Positions 31,816 to 40,425 of a stretch of 53,410 nt of DNA are shown piece after piece. Source of the stretch: CAZGMC01 sp964526565 (GTDB lineage: Bacteria > Pseudomonadota > Alphaproteobacteria > DSM-16000 > Inquilinaceae); contig CAZGMC010000016.1 of NCBI GenBank assembly GCA_964526565.1, forward strand, positions 1 through 53,410, read 5' to 3'. Positions within the stretch are counted from its first letter, which is position 1, and each line of letters opens with the position of its first letter. Made by a program: the position numbers and the translations under genes. The notes beneath the pieces are model-generated. The model had not been told where the DNA came from, searched no databases, and saw nothing but the letters and a program-made list of their open reading frames with translations.

Positions 31816-33393
31816 TCAGCGCTCGAACTCCTCGATGTTGAGCGCCACGAAGCGCATGTCGCCCTCGCGCTCGACCAGCAGCAGGACCGAGCGGCGGCCG
31901 GCATCGCGAGCCTCGCGGATCTTGTCCACGACCTCGGACACGCTGGCGACCTGGTCCTGCCCGACTTCGACGATCACCTCGCCCGGTTGCAGGCCACGCT
32001 CAGCGGCGGCCGAGTCGGGCGCCACCTCGGTGATGACGACGCCGTCGGCCTCGGACGGCAGGTTGTAGCGCCGGCGCACCTCGTCGCTGAGGTCCGACAG
32101 CGCCATGCCGAGGGACTCCAGTTCCTCGCCGTTCTTGCCCGGGTCATAGGGCTCGTCCGGGGTTCCGGCGAGCAGGCCGGCGTCCTCCGCCGCCTCCAGC
32201 TCGCCCAGCGTGACGTTGAGCGTCTGCAGCTCGCCCTGGCGCCACACCGTGATGGTGGCCTCGGACTCGACCGGTGTCTCCGCGACAATGCGCGGCAGGC
32301 GGCGCATCTCGTCGATGTCCTGCCCGTTGAACTCGACGATCACGTCGCCGGGCTCGACGCCGGCCTCGGCTGCGGGACCGCCGGGAGTGACGCTGGCGAC
32401 CAGTGCGCCGCGCGCCGCATCCAGCCCCAGGCCCTCGGCGATGTCCTCCGTCACCGTCTGGATGCGCACGCCCAGCCAGCCGCGCCGCGTTCGGCCGTAC
32501 TCGATGAGCTGGTCGACGACGTTGCGGGCCAGCGACGACGGAATGGCGAAGCCGATCCCCACCGAGCCGCCGGACGGCGAATAGATGGCGGTGTTGATGC
32601 CGATGACTTCGCCGTCAAGGTTGAACATCGGCCCGCCGGAGTTGCCGCGGTTGATCGACGCGTCCGTCTGGATGAAGTCGTCGTAAGGCCCCGAATTGAT
32701 GTCGCGGGCCCGGGCCGAGATGATCCCGGCGGTGACCGAGCCGCCCAGGCCGAACGGGTTGCCGATGGCGATGATCCAGTCGCCGACGCGCATGTTCTCG
32801 CTGCTGCCCCACTGCACGGCAGGCAGCGGTTCGTCGGGCTCGACGCGCAGCACGGCGATGTCGGTGCGCTCGTCGTGGCCGACCAGCTCGGCCGTCAGGT
32901 TGGTGTCGTCGTGGAGCAGGATGGTGATCTGGTCCGCCCCCTCGATGACGTGGTAATTGGTGACGATGTAGCCACCGGGATCAATGACGAACCCGGAGCC
33001 GAGCGAGGTGGCGCGGCGCTGCGGCAGGTGCGGGCCCTGGCGGCGCTCGAAGAACTCCTCGAAGAACTCCTGGAATGGCGAGCCGGGCGGGAACTGCGGC
33101 ATCTCCGGCCCTTCGAAATCCGGCCCGCCAAAGGTCTGCGTCGTCGAGATGTTCACCACTGCCGGCAGCAGGCGTTCGGCCAGTTCCGCGAAGCTGGGCG
33201 GCCGGCCCTCTGGCATGACGTCGGTCGGCGCCTGCGCCTCTTCGGCCGGAGTCAGCGTCTGCTGGGCCCACACGCCGCCGCCGGCCGCCATGGCGACCAG
33301 CATGATCGCCAGCCCGGCCTGTCGCATCAGGCGGCCCGCGCCGGTACCACCAGTGCCCTTGTCGTCCGTCCGTGCCATCCTGGAACGCCGCAT
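31816..33393 (-). CDS. degP: DegP/HtrA-family serine protease (Do)
   Basis: Periplasmic quality-control protease and chaperone. The 525-residue form has a signal-anchor (RQAGLAIMLVAMAAGGGVWA) and a trypsin-like domain with the triad His in TNYHVIEGA, Asp in RTDIAVLRV and Ser in GNSGGPMFN. Two PDZ domains follow (about residues 290-380 and 420-510). The Q-linker has FQEFFEEFFERRQ, as in Do proteases. The start is uncertain: ATG 33393, 33378 and 33327 are all possible. The frame upstream of 33393 is filled with imperfect ATGCCGGCCRCC repeats and is not used. It is the last gene of an hflK-hflC-DUF2065-degP operon, the common proteobacterial order. Confidence 0.93.
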   Translation of the reverse strand: MRRSRMARTDDKGTGGTGAGRLMRQAGLAIMLVAMAAGGGVWAQQTLTPAEEAQAPTDVMPEGRPPSFAELAERLLPAVVNISTTQTFGGPDFEGPEMPQFPPGSPFQEFFEEFFERRQGPHLPQRRATSLGSGFVIDPGGYIVTNYHVIEGADQITILLHDDTNLTAELVGHDERTDIAVLRVEPDEPLPAVQWGSSENMRVGDWIIAIGNPFGLGGSVTAGIISARARDINSGPYDDFIQTDASINRGNSGGPMFNLDGEVIGINTAIYSPSGGSVGIGFAIPSSLARNVVDQLIEYGRTRRGWLGVRIQTVTEDIAEGLGLDAARGALVASVTPGGPAAEAGVEPGDVIVEFNGQDIDEMRRLPRIVAETPVESEATITVWRQGELQTLNVTLGELEAAEDAGLLAGTPDEPYDPGKNGEELESLGMALSDLSDEVRRRYNLPSEADGVVITEVAPDSAAAERGLQPGEVIVEVGQDQVASVSEVVDKIREARDAGRRSVLLLVEREGDMRFVALNIEEFER

Positions 33394-33642
33394 CACGTCG
33401 CAACCACTCCCATTCGTCCGACCGCCATATGCCGGCCACCCGATGCCGGCCGCCATTTGCCGGCCACCCCATGCCGGCCGCCCGCCCCCGATCCTGCCTG
33501 AACGGGTCATGCCTGAACGCAGTCCGGGATTGATGCCGCCGCGTACCGACGGCCTGTGCAAGTCGCCGCCGCGGTATGGACCCCGATTATGGTTCAATCA
33601 AGGCCTAATCCGCCCTCTCCCGCGGCATTGCCGGGGCCGCAC

Positions 33643-33834
33643 TCAGCCGTGCACCAGCCAGATCACGGCCACGCCCGCGGTGGCGGCCATCAGCCCGCCA
33701 GTACGCAGGGCGCCCGGCGGCAGCTCAAGGACAGCCACCACCAGCCGCTTCATCTGCTCGGGGAACACCGCATAGAACAGGCCCTCGATGACCAGCACCA
33801 AGCCGAGCGCCGTCAGCAGATCAGATCCCGACAT
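33643..33834 (-). CDS. DUF2065 (YjeT-like) small membrane protein
   Basis: A 63-residue protein with two hydrophobic helices, DLLTALGLVLVIEGLFYAVF and LRTGGLMAATAGVAVIWLVHG, joined by the family segment PEQMKRLVVAVLELPPGALR. This is the DUF2065/YjeT signature. Its place between hflC and degP is conserved across proteobacteria, suggesting a role near the HflKC membrane complex. Its biochemical function is not known. Confidence 0.88.
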   Translation of the reverse strand: MSGSDLLTALGLVLVIEGLFYAVFPEQMKRLVVAVLELPPGALRTGGLMAATAGVAVIWLVHG

Positions 33835-33886
33835 CGCGTGCCCGCTGTTGCTGATCCCGGCCGGGCAACCCTGCGGCCGTGACACG

Positions 33887-35212
33887 TCAGCGTTGTGTCT
33901 CGGCAGCAGCAGCCGCCGCCCGTTCGGCCGCTCCGCCGCCGGCATCGTCCGCCGCCGGCGTGGCGGCGACAGGCGGCTGAGCCATGCCTCCGCTGTCCCG
34001 GTCGTCGATACGCGCTTCAGGGCCCGGCTGCTCGGCGGCATCGCCGTCACCCGGAGCGGCATCGGGCGGCGCCGCGCTCTCCGGGGCCGGTTCGGGGGCG
34101 GCCGGCGGCTCCGTGGAACCCTCCTGCTCACGCATGCCCGAGCCCTGGCCCGTAGGTGCCGGCAGCGAGCGGAGCTCCTCCGGCGAGACCTGCTCGTCGA
34201 GCGATTCCATGAGTTCCGGCGAGACCGAGGGCGCACCGCCCGGCACCGGACCGATGGACAGTTCGTCCTCCATCGTCACCAGCATGTCGCGGATGATCTC
34301 GCGCATCTGCTCGGCACCCTCCGGCGGCGTCAGCTCCTCGCCCTCGGCGGTGGCAATGTCACGGAAGTACCGGAAGAACTCGCCGGTCGGCGCCAGCACC
34401 ATGGTCGTGCCCTCGTTGGGCATGGACATGCGGTAGGCCTGCAGGGTCCTGTAGAAACCGAAGAACTCCGGGTCCAGGCTGTGCGCGTCGGCCTGGATGC
34501 TGATGGCGCGGCTGTCGCCCTGGCCGCGCAGGATCTGGGCGCGCCGCTCCGCCTCGGCCAGCAGCACGGCGCGCTCGCGGTCGGCGCGCGCCCGGATCTG
34601 CTGGGCCTGCTCCTGGCCCTGGGCGCGGAACTCGGCCGCCTCGCGCTCGCGCTCCGAGCGCATCCGTTCGTACACGGCACGGACGGTGCCTTCAGGCACG
34701 TCGGCACGGCCGATGCGCACGTCGACGATCTCGATCCCCAGGGGTTCCGCCTCCCGCGCCACGCGGCTGCTGATCTGGTCCATGATGTCGGCCCGCTCGT
34801 CCGACAGCACCTCGATCTGGAGCCGGTTGCCGAGGACGCCGCGCAACGCCGCATTGACGAAGGTCGAAATGCGCTGGTCGGCCGTCATCTCGTTGGTCAC
34901 GGCGCGGAAGAACTGCAGCGGGTCGGCAATGCGGTAGAGCGCGAACGTATCGACGTTGAGGCGCCGCTGGTCGGCCAGGATGACCTGCTCCACCGGCGGG
35001 TCGACGTTGAGGACCCGCGCCTCGTAATAGACCACATTCTGCAGGAACGGCATCTTGATGTGCAGTCCCGGGTCGTTCTGGATCGTCCGGCGGTGGTCGC
35101 CGAACTGCAGCACCAGCGCCTGCTGCCTCTCGTCTACGGTGAAGAACGTGTCCGACAGCAGGATGCCGCCGAGCACCAGGACTACACCGATAATGGCAAA
35201 CTTGAGGTTCAT
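33887..35212 (-). CDS. hflC: HflC, FtsH protease modulator (SPFH family), with long tail
   Basis: HflC forms a membrane-anchored cage with HflK around the FtsH protease. The N-terminal helix (FAIIGVVLVLGGILLSDTFF) is followed by the SPFH core VDERQQALVLQFG, the RRLNVDTFALYRIADPLQFF segment, a long helical region with RAEAE-type repeats (RARADRERAVLLAEAERRAQ), and FGFYRTLQAYR. At 441 residues it is longer than the usual 290-340. The extra roughly 120 residues are a Pro/Ala/Glu/Gly-rich tail of low complexity. Its ATG overlaps the hflK stop as ATGA. Confidence 0.93.
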   Translation of the reverse strand: MNLKFAIIGVVLVLGGILLSDTFFTVDERQQALVLQFGDHRRTIQNDPGLHIKMPFLQNVVYYEARVLNVDPPVEQVILADQRRLNVDTFALYRIADPLQFFRAVTNEMTADQRISTFVNAALRGVLGNRLQIEVLSDERADIMDQISSRVAREAEPLGIEIVDVRIGRADVPEGTVRAVYERMRSEREREAAEFRAQGQEQAQQIRARADRERAVLLAEAERRAQILRGQGDSRAISIQADAHSLDPEFFGFYRTLQAYRMSMPNEGTTMVLAPTGEFFRYFRDIATAEGEELTPPEGAEQMREIIRDMLVTMEDELSIGPVPGGAPSVSPELMESLDEQVSPEELRSLPAPTGQGSGMREQEGSTEPPAAPEPAPESAAPPDAAPGDGDAAEQPGPEARIDDRDSGGMAQPPVAATPAADDAGGGAAERAAAAAAETQR

Positions 35213-36387
35213 CGGTTGCCGCTCCTCTGCGCTGCGGAGCCCTGCTCGGCGCTGCCGCCCTGGTCCGTCGCGGGCTCACGCGACAGGCGGCGCGGCAGCT
35301 CGCTCAGCGGCAGATACGGGACCACGCCCTGCGAGCCCTCGGCTTCACCGTCAATGACGACCATGCTGGACCCGGCGAACACCTCCTCGATGGTCTCCAG
35401 GTAGAGCCGCTGTGCCGTCACCGCCGGCGCCTCGCTGTACGACAGCAGGACCAGCAGGAAGCGCTGGGCATCACCCTGGGCCCGGTTGACGATCTCCTCA
35501 CGGTAGGCGGACGCCTCCTGGATCAGCCGCACGGCATCGCCACGGGCGCGGGGGATGATGTCGTTGCGGTAGGCTTCGGCCAGGTTGCGCAGCCGCTGCT
35601 GGTCCTGGCGGGCGCGCAGCACGTCGTCGAACGCGTCGCGGACCTCCGACGGCGGCGCCACGTCCTGAAGCTGAACCTGGGTGATCTCGATGCCGGCGCC
35701 ATATCCGTCGAGGATGGCCTGCAGTCGGGCGCGCGTGCCGTCCTCGATCGACTGCCGCTCTTCCGTCAGGGCCGGCTGGATGTCGGTCTGGCCGATGATC
35801 TCGCGCATGGCGCTTTCCGCGGCGACGCGGGCCGTGCCCTCTGGGTCGCGCAGGTTGAACAGGAAGTCCTGCGGGCTGGCGATGCGCCACAGCACCGTGA
35901 AGTCGATGTCGATGATGTTTTCGTCGCCGGTCAGCATCAGGCTTTCCTGCGGCACGTCGCGGCTGCCGCCGGCGGCGGAGACGAAACCGATGTCGATGCG
36001 GTTGACGCGCGTCACCTTCGGCCGGATCACCGTCTCGATCGGTGCCGGCAGGTGGTAGTGCAGGCCCGGCGGCGTCGTGCGGTCATAGCGCCCGAACTGC
36101 AGGACCACGCCGACCTCGTCGGGCTGCACCCGATAAAACCCGGTCAGGGCCCAAATCACCACCACGCCAAGCAGAATGAGGATGATCCCGCGGCCGCCGC
36201 CAAAGCCCCGCGGCATGATGCTACGGAAACGATCCTGGCCGCGGCGGATCATTTCCTCGAAGTCAGGCGGCTGCTGTCCGCCACCGGCGCCACCACTGCC
36301 GCCACCGCCACCGCCGCGACCCCACGGATTCTGGCCGCCGCCCTGCGAACCCCATGGACCGCCGCCACCCTGATTGTTCCAAGGCAT
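35209..36387 (-). CDS. hflK: HflK, FtsH protease modulator (SPFH family)
   Basis: Partner of HflC. The 392 residues show the typical Gly/Asn/Gln-rich N-terminus (PWNNQGGGGPWGSQGGGQNP), one membrane helix (IILILLGVVVIWALTGFYRV), then the SPFH domain (PDEVGVVLQFGRYDRTTPPG, MLTGDENIIDIDFTVLWRI) and the C-terminal helical stretch. Translation of hflC is coupled through the ATGA overlap. The operon is divergent from the Mrp gene, leaving a 186-base shared promoter region at 36388-36573 that I could not resolve further. Confidence 0.95.
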   Translation of the reverse strand: MPWNNQGGGGPWGSQGGGQNPWGRGGGGGGSGGAGGGQQPPDFEEMIRRGQDRFRSIMPRGFGGGRGIILILLGVVVIWALTGFYRVQPDEVGVVLQFGRYDRTTPPGLHYHLPAPIETVIRPKVTRVNRIDIGFVSAAGGSRDVPQESLMLTGDENIIDIDFTVLWRIASPQDFLFNLRDPEGTARVAAESAMREIIGQTDIQPALTEERQSIEDGTRARLQAILDGYGAGIEITQVQLQDVAPPSEVRDAFDDVLRARQDQQRLRNLAEAYRNDIIPRARGDAVRLIQEASAYREEIVNRAQGDAQRFLLVLLSYSEAPAVTAQRLYLETIEEVFAGSSMVVIDGEAEGSQGVVPYLPLSELPRRLSREPATDQGGSAEQGSAAQRSGNR

Positions 36388-36573
36388 CCCGCCTTCCCTT
36401 GCCTCGCGCCCGTGCCGGAAGCGCTCCTGTGTGATTGTCCATCTGCTGGGAACGTGGCTGCGCCCGGCCGGTTGCGCCCTTTCGATCCCTGCAACAGAGC
36501 GCTATATGTGCAGCCCGTAGGCCGGTATCGCAATGTCTCCGGCAATATTGGCGGTGCAGCGGAGTTGTCAACC

Positions 36574-37710
36574 ATGGCGACGGTGGCCGAGGGCCAGGTT
36601 CTCGAAGCGCTTCGCGCCGTGCGCGATCCCGATCGCGGCGGCGACATTGTCGGCCTGGGCATGATTTCCGGGCTGACGATCAAGGACGGCCACGTGCTGT
36701 TCGCCATCGAGGTCGATCCGCAGCGCGGACCGGCGCTGGAACCGTTGCGGCAGCAGGCGGAGAAGGCCGTGCAGGCCGTGCCGGGCGTGCTGTCCGTCAC
36801 GGCCATGCTGACGGCCCACCGCGCGCCGCCCGGACCGGCCGGCGGGCCGGCGGCGGCGCCCGGCGGACCGGCGCCGGGCGGCCGGACGCCGCAGCCCAAG
36901 GGCGAGGTGCCCGGTGTGCGGACGATCATCGCCGTCGCCTCCGGCAAGGGCGGCGTCGGCAAGTCGACCGTGGCCGTGAACCTGGCCGTGGCGATGGGTC
37001 GCAACGGGCTCCGCGTCGGGCTGCTCGATGCGGACATCTACGGCCCGTCCATGCCCCGCATGATGGCGATCAGCGGCAAGCCGACGACCTCCGACGGCAA
37101 GACCCTGGACCCGATGACGAATTACGGCATCGAGGTGATGTCGATCGGCTTCATGGTCGCCGAGGAGACACCGATGATCTGGCGCGGGCCGATGGTGCAG
37201 AGCGCCATCACCCAGATGCTGCGCGACGTCAACTGGGGCGGCCTCGACGTGCTGGTGGTGGACATGCCGCCCGGCACCGGCGACGCACAGCTCACCATGG
37301 CCCAGACGGTGCCGCTGGCCGGCGCCGTGATCGTGTCGACGCCGCAGGACATCGCCCTGCTCGATGCCCGCAAGGGACTCAACATGTTCCGCAAGGTCGA
37401 TGTGCCGGTGCTCGGCATGATCGAGAACATGAGCTATTTCTGCTGCCCCAATTGCGGCCACCGCACCGAGATCTTCGGCTACGGCGGCGCCCGGGCGGAG
37501 GCGGCGCGGCTGGGCTGCGAGTTCCTGGGCGAGGTGCCGCTCGATCCGGCGATCCGGGAGCGGTCCGATCATGGCGAACCGATCGTCGAGGCCCAGCCGG
37601 ATGGTGAGCACGCAAAGGTGTTCCGGGCCATCGGTGCGCGACTGTGGGACAAGCTGTCAGGCGCCGAGGCGGCACCGCGCCGGGCGGCGCCGCGAATCGT
37701 GGTGGAGTAG
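36574..37710 (+). CDS. Mrp/ApbC-family P-loop Fe-S cluster carrier
   Basis: Mrp/ApbC proteins bind and transfer [4Fe-4S] clusters with ATP hydrolysis. The 378 residues start with a MIP18-like domain (EGQVLEALRAVRDPDRGGDI). A Pro/Gly-rich linker and the P-loop domain follow: deviant Walker A SGKGGVGKST, DADIYGPSMPRM and DMPPGTGDAQLTM. The C-terminal cluster-binding motif is FCCPNCG. ATG 36574 starts the MIP18-like domain; the open frame upstream to 36052 is antisense to hflK and rejected. The gene is monocistronic and divergent from hflK. Confidence 0.93.
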   Translation: MATVAEGQVLEALRAVRDPDRGGDIVGLGMISGLTIKDGHVLFAIEVDPQRGPALEPLRQQAEKAVQAVPGVLSVTAMLTAHRAPPGPAGGPAAAPGGPAPGGRTPQPKGEVPGVRTIIAVASGKGGVGKSTVAVNLAVAMGRNGLRVGLLDADIYGPSMPRMMAISGKPTTSDGKTLDPMTNYGIEVMSIGFMVAEETPMIWRGPMVQSAITQMLRDVNWGGLDVLVVDMPPGTGDAQLTMAQTVPLAGAVIVSTPQDIALLDARKGLNMFRKVDVPVLGMIENMSYFCCPNCGHRTEIFGYGGARAEAARLGCEFLGEVPLDPAIRERSDHGEPIVEAQPDGEHAKVFRAIGARLWDKLSGAEAAPRRAAPRIVVE

Positions 37711-37890
37711 CGACGCCGCCGGGCCCGGCCGCTTCGGCCGCACGCCTGCCACAATGCACCGCCATCTTTCGACCCGACGCTGGGCGCGGGGTGCGTCTGC
37801 TTGCACCCGACCGGCGCAGTGCACCATATTGCGATACAGGATCCCGGCGCCAAAGACCGGGGCCTGACGACGACGAAGGAGTTCGGGTCG

Positions 37891-38250
37891 ATGCGATGGA
37901 TGAGTTGGGCTACGGCCGCCGCCGTCGTCGCGTGGCTGGCGGTCCCGGCCGCCGCGCAGCAGGAAACGCGCAGCCTCTACGTGCGCAATTCCGGGTCGGT
38001 GCCGCTGTCGAGCATTCACGTTTCCCCGGACTACAGCGCCCGTTGGGGCACGGACCGGCTTGCCTCCGACGCGCTCCAACCCGGCGACAGCGTGCAGGTC
38101 GACCTGAGCGACCACGCCGGGGACTGCTTCTTTGATGTCCAGGTGGACGATGCCCAAGGCGGCAGCCGCCAGTTCTGGGGCGTCAACGTGTGCAACCAGC
38201 GCCAGCTCGATGTCCAGAAGTCCGTTACGCCGGCGATCAAGGCGGATTGA
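37891..38250 (+). CDS. Small secreted protein with two cysteines
   Basis: A 119-residue protein with a signal peptide (cleavage near AAAQQETR) and a compact beta-rich domain: SLYVRNSGSVPLSSIHVSPD, WGTDRLASDALQPGDSVQVD, GDCFFDVQVDDAQGG and VNVCNQ. The two Cys could form a disulphide in the periplasm. The pattern VSP--ARWGTD---L-PG is shared by a family of uncharacterised alphaproteobacterial exported proteins; I do not know a function. ATG 37891 follows an AAGGAG site. The stop codon lies inside the first unit of a 12-bp tandem array. Confidence 0.75.
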   Translation: MRWMSWATAAAVVAWLAVPAAAQQETRSLYVRNSGSVPLSSIHVSPDYSARWGTDRLASDALQPGDSVQVDLSDHAGDCFFDVQVDDAQGGSRQFWGVNVCNQRQLDVQKSVTPAIKAD

Positions 38251-38300
38251 GGGGCGGATTGAGGGGCGGATTGAGGGGCGGATTGAGGGGCGGATTGAGC
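38241..38300. repeat. 12-bp tandem repeat across a stop codon, five units
   Basis: Four exact GGCGGATTGAGG units and a fifth ending in GC. The first unit contains the TGA of the small secreted protein, so every further copy is untranslated in that frame. The array occupies much of the spacer before glgC. Confidence 0.95.
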
Positions 38301-38394
38301 GAGGCAAATCCGCGCACGCGGCGCAGCGACACTTGCCTTTCGCCTCCCGACGCTGCCGTGATGCCCGTCGACATGTCGAACAGGGAGGCGAGAC

Positions 38395-39648
38395 GTGCAG
38401 ATGCGTATCCTCGCGATGGTGCTGGCCGGGGGCAAGGGGACCCGCCTTCACCCGCTAACCCGCCAGCGCGCCAAACCGGCGGTGCCGTTCGCCGGCAAGT
38501 ACCGGATCGTGGACTTCGTCCTCAGCAATCTCGTCAACTCCGACATCCACTCGATCTACGTCCTGGTGCAGTTCCGCAGCCAGTCGCTGCTGCAGCACCT
38601 CAGCGACGGCTGGCAGTTCGCCGGGATCCTCAAGAACCAGTTCATCATCCCGGTGCCGGCGCAGATGCGCACGGCCGGCGAGACCTGGTACCGCGGCACG
38701 GCCGACGCGATCTACCAGAACGCCAACCTGATCGAGCAGGCCAGCCCCGACCTCGTCGTCCTGTTCGGCGCCGACCACATCTACCGGATGAACATCCGCC
38801 AGATGATCGAGCACCACCTGCAGCAGCGGGCCCAGGTGTCGGTCGCCGCCATCCCCACGGACAAGCGCTATGCCAGCGAGTTCGGCGTCATCGAGACCGC
38901 CGAGAACGGCCGCATCGTCGCCTTCCATGAAAAGCGCGCCGACGCCCCGACCATCCCCGGCCAGCCGGACATGGTCTATGCCTCCATGGGCAACTACATC
39001 TTCGAGCCAAGGCTGCTGCTGAAGATGGTCAACGAGGATGCCGAGCGGCCGGACACCTCCCACGACTTCGGCAAGGACATCCTGCCGAAGCTGGTCAACG
39101 CCGTCGACATGTATGCCTACGACTTCAACACCAACGTCATACCGGGCGAGCCGCTGGGCAAGCCGTCCTACTGGCGCGATGTCGGCACCATCGACGCCTA
39201 CTACGAGGCCAGCATGGACGTGCGCTCTGTCGAGCCGGAGCTGAACCTGTTCAACCGGGAGTGGCCGGTGCGCACCGCCAGCTATTCCACACCGCCGGCC
39301 AAGTTCGTCTTCAACGAGGAAGACCGCCGCGGCGAGGCGCACGACTCCACGATCTCGTCGGGCTGCATCATCGCCGGCGGCAAGGTAGTCGATTCGGTGC
39401 TCGGCCGGCACGTGCACGTCCACTCCGGCACGCTGATCGAGGAGTCGGTGATCTTCGACAACTGCGACATCGGCCGCCGCTGCCGCATCCGCCGCGCGAT
39501 CCTCGACAAGAACGTGCGCATCCCGGAGGGCACCGAGATCGGCTATGACCTTGAGGCCGACCGGCAGCGCTATCACGTCACCGACAGCGGCATCGTCGTC
39601 GTCGAGGGCACGCGCACGCCCGTGGACCTGAGCACCATTCACGTCTGA
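38395..39648 (+). CDS. glgC: Glucose-1-phosphate adenylyltransferase
   Basis: Makes ADP-glucose from ATP and glucose-1-phosphate, the committed step of glycogen synthesis. The 417-residue protein has the N-terminal nucleotide motif MVLAGGKGTRLHPLTRQRAK, FAGKYRIVDFVLSNLVNS, GTADAIYQN, the catalytic Asp in VLFGADHIYRM, KPSYWRDVGTIDAYYEASMD, and a C-terminal left-handed beta-helix (SGCIIAGGKVVDSVLG, IFDNCDIGRRCRIRRAILDK). A GGGAGGCGAGA site lies five to seven bases before GTG 38395; the ATG at 38401 is the alternative. No other glycogen genes are in the window. Confidence 0.96.
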   Translation: MQMRILAMVLAGGKGTRLHPLTRQRAKPAVPFAGKYRIVDFVLSNLVNSDIHSIYVLVQFRSQSLLQHLSDGWQFAGILKNQFIIPVPAQMRTAGETWYRGTADAIYQNANLIEQASPDLVVLFGADHIYRMNIRQMIEHHLQQRAQVSVAAIPTDKRYASEFGVIETAENGRIVAFHEKRADAPTIPGQPDMVYASMGNYIFEPRLLLKMVNEDAERPDTSHDFGKDILPKLVNAVDMYAYDFNTNVIPGEPLGKPSYWRDVGTIDAYYEASMDVRSVEPELNLFNREWPVRTASYSTPPAKFVFNEEDRRGEAHDSTISSGCIIAGGKVVDSVLGRHVHVHSGTLIEESVIFDNCDIGRRCRIRRAILDKNVRIPEGTEIGYDLEADRQRYHVTDSGIVVVEGTRTPVDLSTIHV

Positions 39649-39654
39649 TCGGCA

Positions 39655-39687
39655 CCGGCGGCCGGTTCCCGCCGTCCCGGCCGCCGG
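39655..39687. other. Perfect 11-bp hairpin just before the DUF599 start codon
   Basis: CCGGCGGCCGG and its exact complement CCGGCCGCCGG, separated by an 11-base loop, end two bases before ATG 39690. There is no T tract, so it is a weak terminator candidate for glgC. On the mRNA it would bury the ribosome-binding region of the next gene. Confidence 0.5.
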
Positions 39688-39689
39688 CC

Positions 39690-40373
39690 ATGCCCGCCTT
39701 CAGCCCCTATGACTATGCAGCATTGGCGTGGTTCTTCGTCGCCTGGGCCGGCTATACGGTTCTGGCCGATCACAGCTGCTGGGCGCGGCACAGCATCTCG
39801 GCGGCCATGGCCCGCTACCGGCACCGGTGGATGCACGAAATGCTGGACCGCGACCTGCGCATGGTCGATACGCAGATCCTGGGCAACCTGATCACCGGCA
39901 TCGGCTTCTTCGCCTCGACCGCGATCCTGATGATCGGCGGCCTGTTCGCCCTGCTCGGCGCCGCCGACCGGGCGATCCAGGCGCTGGCCCGCCTGCCCTT
40001 CGCCGAGCCCAGCGGCACGCCGGAATGGGAACTGAAGGTGCTGCTGCTGATCGCCATGTTCGTCTATGCGTTCTTCAAGTTCGCCTGGTCGTTCCGGCTG
40101 GCCAACTACTGCTCCATTCTGGTCGGCGCCGCCCCGCACAAGCCCGCCGACCGGGCCGCGGCCGAACGCGCCGCCGCCCGCGTGGCCGAGGTGTCGATCC
40201 GCGTCGCCCACCATTTCAACCGCGGCCTGCGCGCCTTCTTTTTCGCGCTGGCCGTGCTCGCCTGGTTCATCCACCCGGCCCTGTTCGCCGCGGCAACGGT
40301 GTTCGTGGTCGCGGTCCTGTACCGCCGCGAGTTCCGTTCCAGCGTGCTCGAGGTGCTCAAAGAGTCGCCCTGA
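39690..40373 (+). CDS. DUF599 family membrane protein
   Basis: A 227-residue inner-membrane protein with about four helices. Family features include YDYAALAWFFVAWAGYTVLA at the first helix, MLDRDLRMVDTQILGNLITG, FFASTAILMIGGLFALLGA, and KFAWSFRLANYCSILVGAAP followed by HHFNRGLRAFFFALAVLAWF. This matches DUF599, a widespread family without a known function. It starts 42 bases after glgC, behind a strong hairpin. Confidence 0.85.
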   Translation: MPAFSPYDYAALAWFFVAWAGYTVLADHSCWARHSISAAMARYRHRWMHEMLDRDLRMVDTQILGNLITGIGFFASTAILMIGGLFALLGAADRAIQALARLPFAEPSGTPEWELKVLLLIAMFVYAFFKFAWSFRLANYCSILVGAAPHKPADRAAAERAAARVAEVSIRVAHHFNRGLRAFFFALAVLAWFIHPALFAAATVFVVAVLYRREFRSSVLEVLKESP

Positions 40374-40425
40374 CCCGCGGTCCGCCATGGCCGCTTCGGC
40401 ACCGGCCGGCACGGCTCCGGCCCCG

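Noticed and set aside
33420..33480. Imperfect ATGCCGGCCRCC repeats upstream of degP
   Set aside because: Units are uneven and interrupted, so I did not list them as an array, though they fit the general repeat theme.
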